From assembly GCA_021791455.1 (NCBI GenBank), contig JAJYWM010000148.1, positions 1 to 20,131 on the forward strand: a stretch of DNA of 20,131 bases. Reading direction: 5' to 3'. Below, one piece after another: positions 16,030-20,131 of the stretch (position 1 is its first letter; every line of letters begins with the position of its first letter). Position numbers and translations under genes: made by a program. Below the pieces are notes generated by a model. It worked only from the letters and a program-made list of their open reading frames with translations. It did not search any database and was not told the DNA's origin. This DNA is from a bacterium (GTDB taxonomy: Bacteria > Chloroflexota > Dormibacteria > UBA8260 > Bog-877).

Positions 16030-17652
16030 GTGATCTCCGCCGCCCCCGCGCCCTTGACGGACCGCGCGGGCAAGCGGCCTCCGAAGCGCCTCGGCGAACT
16101 GGTCCCCCTTCCCCGGTTCTTCGCCCTGTTCTGCCTGCTGGCCGGGATGGCCACCGCACGTCCACAGGTCATGGACCCAGACTTTTGGTGGCACCTGCGC
16201 AACGGCAGCACCATGCTCAGAACCGGCCACCTGATCCACATCAACCCCTATGCCTTCATGGCGGCCGGCCACCACTGGGTCCTTCAGGAGTGGCTCAGCG
16301 AGGTGTGGATGGCCGCCGCGACAGCGGCTGCGGGTCGCCTCGGCGTCGTCCTTGGGTACTGGCTCATAACCCTGGCTATGTACGTCACCATATGGCTCCG
16401 GGCCGCCACCATCGGACGACCCAACGGCGTGACGATTGGGGTCGGTCTGGTTCTGGCCGCGATCACTGCGTACCCGATTCTCGGACCGCGGTCGCAGATG
16501 GAGACCTACCTATTGATAGGCGTGACCCTGCTGGTGGTGGAACGTCAGCTTCGCCATGGCGGACGGATTGCCTGGGTGCTTCCGCCGATCTTCTTGATCT
16601 GGAACAACCTCCACGCTGGCTTCATCATGGGCCTGATCCTGCTGGTGGCGGTGCTCGCCTCGGAGTGGCTGCTCGTCGGTTTGGGCATGCGCGACTCTGG
16701 CGCGCGGCGCAACCTCATTCAGCTCTCGTGGGCCACCCTGTGTGGGGCAGCGGCCAGCCTGGTCAACCCCAACGGACCCGTGATCCTCGTCTACCCGTTC
16801 CAAACCCAGTTCAGCAACGCCCAACAGAGCCTCATCCAAGAGTGGCACAGCCCAGATTTCCACATGGTGGTCCTACTGCCACTGCTCTTCTTCGTCGTGA
16901 CGTCGGCCTGGCTGGTGGTGAAGGCTCGCCGCGTCCCCCTGCGTGACGTGGTGGTCCTGGGCCTTGCGCTCTTGGTCACAATGCAATCGGTTCGCAATCT
17001 GGTGATACTCGTAGTGGTCGCGACCCCTGTCTGGATCACCCTGGCGGATTCCTTGCGTGCCAGGTGGGCGAACGGAATGGCTCTCAAGTCACGGGCGCGT
17101 CAACCGCTGTCGATGCTAGCAGCGGAGTTCTTGCTGTTGGTGACGCTGCTGGGGACGCTGGGTACGCAGATCGCGACCGAGGCGACCCCAACCCTCAGCT
17201 CCACGACGTATGTCGACGCGTTCCCGGTCTGTGCCGCCCGTTGGCTGGACCTCGCGCCGACCGGCCTGCGGGTGTTCAATCAATATGGCGACGGCGGGTT
17301 CCTCGCCTACACCGTGCCCCAGGACAAGGTGTTCGTGTTCGGCGACGCTGCGTTGATGGGGCCCCGAGTGCTTCGGGACTACGCCGCGATCATTGATCTG
17401 GCTCCCACATGGCTGCGGCGGCTGAACTCTAGTGGAGCACAGGTGGTCGTCTTCGAGCGTGGCAATGCCTTCGTCGACGCCCTCCAGCAGGAGCCGAGCT
17501 GGCACCTCGTCTACCGGGACAAGCGCGTGGAAGGCTTCGAGCGCACCTCGCTTCTGAGCCGGCTTCGCCTCCCCCCGAACCCGAGCCCGAGTTCAGCTCG
17601 CACAAACGCCGGGGCTGCGTGTGCGAGCCAAGCGGAGCCGCTCCCAGCTTGA
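16030..17652 (+). CDS. Polytopic membrane protein, GT-C glycosyltransferase-like, with C-terminal soluble domain
   Basis: This 540-residue protein begins with a short basic cytoplasmic end and a TM (about 29-45). The conspicuous motif MDPDFWWHLRNGSTML (48-63) follows, with acidic residues in the first extracytoplasmic loop as in GT-C glycosyltransferases, and then HHWVLQEWLSEVW (81-93). About ten more TMs run to residue 385. A loop contains ASLVNPNGPVILVYPFQ and WHSPDFHMVV. A C-terminal soluble domain (about 390-520) contains FPVCAARWLDLAPTGLRVFNQYGDGGFLAY, similar to the end of the partial gene at 19294-20131. I do not recognise a named family; a lipid-linked sugar transferase is the best guess from fold pattern only. 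GTG start, apparently leaderless. It runs convergent to VKOR with a 75-bp gap that holds no clear terminator. Confidence 0.85.
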   Translation: MISAAPAPLTDRAGKRPPKRLGELVPLPRFFALFCLLAGMATARPQVMDPDFWWHLRNGSTMLRTGHLIHINPYAFMAAGHHWVLQEWLSEVWMAAATAAAGRLGVVLGYWLITLAMYVTIWLRAATIGRPNGVTIGVGLVLAAITAYPILGPRSQMETYLLIGVTLLVVERQLRHGGRIAWVLPPIFLIWNNLHAGFIMGLILLVAVLASEWLLVGLGMRDSGARRNLIQLSWATLCGAAASLVNPNGPVILVYPFQTQFSNAQQSLIQEWHSPDFHMVVLLPLLFFVVTSAWLVVKARRVPLRDVVVLGLALLVTMQSVRNLVILVVVATPVWITLADSLRARWANGMALKSRARQPLSMLAAEFLLLVTLLGTLGTQIATEATPTLSSTTYVDAFPVCAARWLDLAPTGLRVFNQYGDGGFLAYTVPQDKVFVFGDAALMGPRVLRDYAAIIDLAPTWLRRLNSSGAQVVVFERGNAFVDALQQEPSWHLVYRDKRVEGFERTSLLSRLRLPPNPSPSSARTNAGAACASQAEPLPA

Positions 17653-17727
17653 GTCGGCACCGAACTGGTCGGCGCGGATGGTTCGACGCCGCCGAGTGAG
17701 CGGGGCCAAGCCCATGATCGCCGGAGG

Positions 17728-18255
17728 TCAGCGCCCGGGCGCCACTTCCTCCAGCGGCTGCAGCCGCCAGGCTGTCGTGATCAAGGTCAGCACGATGAGC
17801 GCGTGGACCGCGGTGCACCAGAGGCAGATATGGTGGAGCTCGACCAGCTCGACGAACACCAGATAGAACACGGCAAGGAGCCCGAGACACGCCCAGGCGA
17901 AGTGAGCCTGCCTGAGGGAGAATCGCTGGGGACTGCGGAACTGGCCCAGGCCGAGCCCGAAGCTGACCAGGAAGAAACCCATCCCCGGCACCGTTATCGG
18001 CACGCTCGTCCCAGGGACGACCGAGAACTGGCTGGTCACGACCTTGGCGCAGTCCACCAGCCCGTTGGCCGAGCAGGCAAGCGGGACCCCCGCGTAGTGC
18101 ACCGCGGTCAGGTACCCCGCGATCCCGAAACCGATGGTCGCGAACGCCATCAGCAGCAGCGCCCCCGGCCTGCCGGGGCCCGACCACGACACCCGCGGGG
18201 GCGCGCTGGGCTCTCGAGCTGATGCCACCTTGCTGTCGGGCTCGGTGGCCAGCAC
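17728..18255 (-). CDS. Vitamin K epoxide reductase (VKOR) family thiol oxidoreductase
   Basis: Bacterial VKORs reoxidise DsbA-like proteins and pass electrons to quinone, functionally replacing DsbB. This 175-residue protein has a polar N-terminus (1-30) and four or five TMs. The loop Cys pair C61 and C69 (LACSANGLVDCAKV) has the 8-residue spacing typical of VKOR. The quinone-side redox motif CLWC is at 144-147 (HHICLWCTAVH). The conserved Ser/Thr and Pro-rich loop FSVVPGTSVPITVPGMGFF (77-95) is also present. The start is a GTG at 18255, 23 nt after the DUF929 stop, with a poor SD, so it is likely co-transcribed with the thioredoxin-like partner. Confidence 0.93.
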   Translation of the reverse strand: MLATEPDSKVASAREPSAPPRVSWSGPGRPGALLLMAFATIGFGIAGYLTAVHYAGVPLACSANGLVDCAKVVTSQFSVVPGTSVPITVPGMGFFLVSFGLGLGQFRSPQRFSLRQAHFAWACLGLLAVFYLVFVELVELHHICLWCTAVHALIVLTLITTAWRLQPLEEVAPGR

Positions 18256-18278
18256 CCGCCGGCGCGACCTGGCAGCGC

Positions 18279-19241
18279 TCAGAGGCTGGCCTCCAGCTGC
18301 TGCACGATCGCCTGGCCACAGACCGAGCCGGGCTTGTTGCCGGTGATCTTGCAGATGGCGGCGGTGTCGTAATTGATCCCACCCAGGATCATCTGCGCCT
18401 GGCTGGACTTGAGGTTGGAGAGGTCATGGGCCACCTGCTGCCAGCTGAGGTTGCTGAGCGCGGGGGGGCCGGGCTCGGGGTGTGAGCCCGCGTCAGCGCT
18501 CTCGGACCCGATCTGAGCCACCACCCCCCCGAAATCGACAAAGGGGAACCCGCCGTTGGCGAGCTTGGGGTTGGTGAACAGGGCGGTCTCCTGCTTGGTG
18601 AGGGTCTGGAACGGGGCGTAGCCGACCGAGGTCTTGGAGTCGGGCACGTTGCTGAAGATCTCCCTCGGGACGAAGGTGATGTACCGGCTCGTGTAGCTCA
18701 CCCCATGGGCGAAGGTGAAGGTGGGGATGTTGGGTCCGGCCTGGTCCGTCACCGACGACCTGATGATCTTGAGGTTCGAGAACTTGCCGAATCGGCTCAG
18801 CGCCCCGACCAAGGACCAGCGCTCCAGCGCGCAGTAGGGACAGTACTCGGCCCCGATGTAGAGCACCTCGGGCTTGCCGTCCTTGGTGAGCTTGGGGTAC
18901 CCGGGAATCGCCTGGGGCGGATAGTTGATCTCCCCGGCACCGACCTTGGCCAGCGCCGAGTCAGGCACCTTGGTTATCGCCGACACCACCGACGCTGGGG
19001 CGGGCAGCACCTGAGTGTCCTGGGCCCCGCTGGGGGCGGTCACCTCCAGCAGCACGATCACCACCACAAAGACCGCGACCACCCCGCCGATGGCCGCGAA
19101 CAGCCCCCAGGGACGACGCTGCTGGCCCCGCTGCGGGCGGCGGCTGGACCCGCGGGTCCCGGGTCTCTGGGAAGACCCATTGCGGCCCCCCCCGCCACGG
19201 CCCGCGGACTGCCGCCTTTCCGCTACTGACTTCTTGGACAT
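18279..19241 (-). CDS. DUF929 family membrane-anchored thioredoxin-like protein
   Basis: This 320-residue protein has a basic Gly/Arg/Ser-rich cytoplasmic tail (1-44), one TM (about 46-67) and an extracytoplasmic thioredoxin-like domain. The domain has [29 protein letters not shown] (126-154) with the redox motif CPYC at 134-137, and a probable cis-Pro in GFPFVDFGG (231-239). A second Cys pair, C297 and C308, lies near the C-terminus. This matches DUF929, known from archaea and actinobacteria. The adjacent VKOR is the expected oxidant, so the two probably form a disulfide-introduction system for exported proteins. ATG start with AGGAG directly upstream (3-nt spacing, short). It follows the partial membrane protein gene by 52 nt. 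Confidence 0.9.
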   Translation of the reverse strand: MSKKSVAERRQSAGRGGGGRNGSSQRPGTRGSSRRPQRGQQRRPWGLFAAIGGVVAVFVVVIVLLEVTAPSGAQDTQVLPAPASVVSAITKVPDSALAKVGAGEINYPPQAIPGYPKLTKDGKPEVLYIGAEYCPYCALERWSLVGALSRFGKFSNLKIIRSSVTDQAGPNIPTFTFAHGVSYTSRYITFVPREIFSNVPDSKTSVGYAPFQTLTKQETALFTNPKLANGGFPFVDFGGVVAQIGSESADAGSHPEPGPPALSNLSWQQVAHDLSNLKSSQAQMILGGINYDTAAICKITGNKPGSVCGQAIVQQLEASL

Positions 19242-19293
19242 TCGCTCCTGCTCACTTCCTGGTGGACGGGATTAGCAATCTAACGGCGCAACC

Positions 19294-20131
19294 TTAGCGC
19301 AGGCTGGGAAGCGCCGTGAGCACGATCGTGGTGGCATCACGATAGCGGATCGCCCACCCCTCCGCGCGCAGGAATGCCACCTCCGGGGCGGCGACGGGGA
19401 GCACCGCCACCCGTGCCCGAAGGGAGCGCAGCACAGAGAGCGCGCCCGGGTTGAGCACCGCCAGCCGCTCGCAGTCCGCCATGAGCCGGGGCCCGTCGGC
19501 CACCGGGTCGGTGGTGCAGGCCAGCCTGTGGCCGGTGGGATCGGTGGCGGCCAGGTAGTCCCCGAAGTCAGGGGTCGTGTACCACACTCCGGGCAGGGGA
19601 TGGGAACCGAGCCAGGAGGCGGCCGCGACCGGAAGGAAAGTGGCCAACTGCCCCTCGGGCCCACCCCTCGCCCTCGCCTGCTGGGCCGCGTGGCCGAGCA
19701 GCAGGAGGGCGACCAGGGCAGGGAGCGCCGCCACCAGCGCCACTTGCCGCCCGGACCCCGACCGCCCGGCTGGAGGATGGGCCGCCATCAGGTCGCTGGC
19801 CCACCAGGAGAGCAGAAGGCCCGCCTCGACCGCCGCCACCACGAGGAACAGCGGCAGGTACCCGCTCCACAGGAGGGTGAGCACCGCGGTCGCCATCGCC
19901 AAAAAACCCCAGGCGCGTCCCGCCTGTCGTCCCGTCAGCAGATACCCCAACAGCAGGGCCAGAGCCGTCAGCTCCGCAAGACGCGCCCCCCAGGGATGGA
20001 AGTCAGGGCTGTTGAAGAGCGGCAGCAAAGGGCTCTCTCCGAACATCCCCAGGCTGTAGGGGACAAACGAATAGATGAGCGGGCCCTGCGGGTTGATGCA
20101 GCTCGCCAGCAGGACCCCGATCGGCAGCGTC
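19294..20131 (-). CDS. Polytopic membrane protein, paralogue of the 16030-17652 product (5' end beyond window)
   Basis: About 279 C-terminal residues are visible; the frame stays open to the right edge, so the ATG at 20046 is internal and not the real start. Upstream of it the frame reads LLASCINPQGPLIYSFVPYS, then LLPLFNSPDFHPWG. These align with ASLVNPNGPVILVYPFQ and QEWHSPDFHMVV of the plus-strand gene. Four to five TMs follow, then a soluble C-terminal domain, FLPVAAASWLGSHPLPGVWYTTPDFGDYLAA, matching the FPVCAARWL...GDGGFLAY segment of the paralogue in order and spacing. The function is likely the same as for the other copy, GT-C-like. It ends 52 nt before DUF929 and may be the first gene of that transcription unit. 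Confidence 0.85.
   Translation of the reverse strand, partial: TLPIGVLLASCINPQGPLIYSFVPYSLGMFGESPLLPLFNSPDFHPWGARLAELTALALLLGYLLTGRQAGRAWGFLAMATAVLTLLWSGYLPLFLVVAAVEAGLLLSWWASDLMAAHPPAGRSGSGRQVALVAALPALVALLLLGHAAQQARARGGPEGQLATFLPVAAASWLGSHPLPGVWYTTPDFGDYLAATDPTGHRLACTTDPVADGPRLMADCERLAVLNPGALSVLRSLRARVAVLPVAAPEVAFLRAEGWAIRYRDATTIVLTALPSLR

Noticed and set aside
16185..16946. Long open frame in another plus frame inside the membrane protein gene
   Set aside because: Its translation is Arg/Pro/His-rich with no recognisable motif, and it sits within a gene whose frame has clear membrane segments and a paralogue. It is a high-GC shadow frame.
17653..17727. Search for a bidirectional terminator in the convergent gap
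   Set aside because: No inverted repeat of useful length with a T-run was found on either strand.

Overview
The window is GC-rich chromosomal DNA from a free-living bacterium. Three things suggest a monoderm of the Chloroflexota/Dormibacterota/actinobacterial sphere: a Tad (Flp) pilus locus with no outer-membrane secretin, a VKOR plus DUF929 oxidative-folding pair, and a SecA carrying an insert I associate with Chloroflexota-like SecA. The taxonomic placement is inference only. No phage, transposon, CRISPR array or RNA gene was found.

Layout. Positions 1-915 hold the first 305 codons of secA (minus strand, cut by the window edge). Positions 1100-14725 hold a long minus-strand array that probably forms one operon or a few nested ones. 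In transcription order it reads: Flp pilin, cpaB, cpaE (receiver domain fused to a ParA/MinD ATPase), cpaF/tadA, tadB, tadC, a DUF192 protein, a second shorter cpaF, a secreted CAP-domain protein, an ABC ATPase, a large FtsX-type permease and a GT87-like membrane glycosyltransferase. Most junctions overlap or are separated by fewer than 25 nt. A DegS/NarL-type cytoplasmic histidine kinase (14855-15916) lies just upstream of the pilin. A 113-bp divergent region follows, where both flanking genes look leaderless. The right end (16030-20131) holds a large polytopic membrane protein on the plus strand, then VKOR and a DUF929 thioredoxin-like protein on the minus strand. Last comes the C-terminal part of a second membrane protein that is a paralogue of the first.

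How the genes fit together. CpaB, CpaE, CpaF, TadB and TadC assemble the Flp pilin into a pilus. The kinase and the receiver domain on CpaE suggest a phospho-signal that acts directly on the assembly machine. Downstream, a second ATPase without the usual N-terminal domain is translationally coupled to a CAP protein, which is coupled to an FtsEX/MacB-like ABC transporter; this looks like an accessory envelope module of the pilus. CpaB has an unusual C-terminal helical extension bracketed by two cysteines, and the disulfide-forming VKOR/DUF929 pair is encoded nearby. The pilin gene has a very strong ribosome binding site and hairpins on both sides, which fits high and separately controlled expression of the major subunit.

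Not seen in the window: prepilin peptidase, TadE/TadF-type minor pilins, secretin, or a DNA-binding response regulator.
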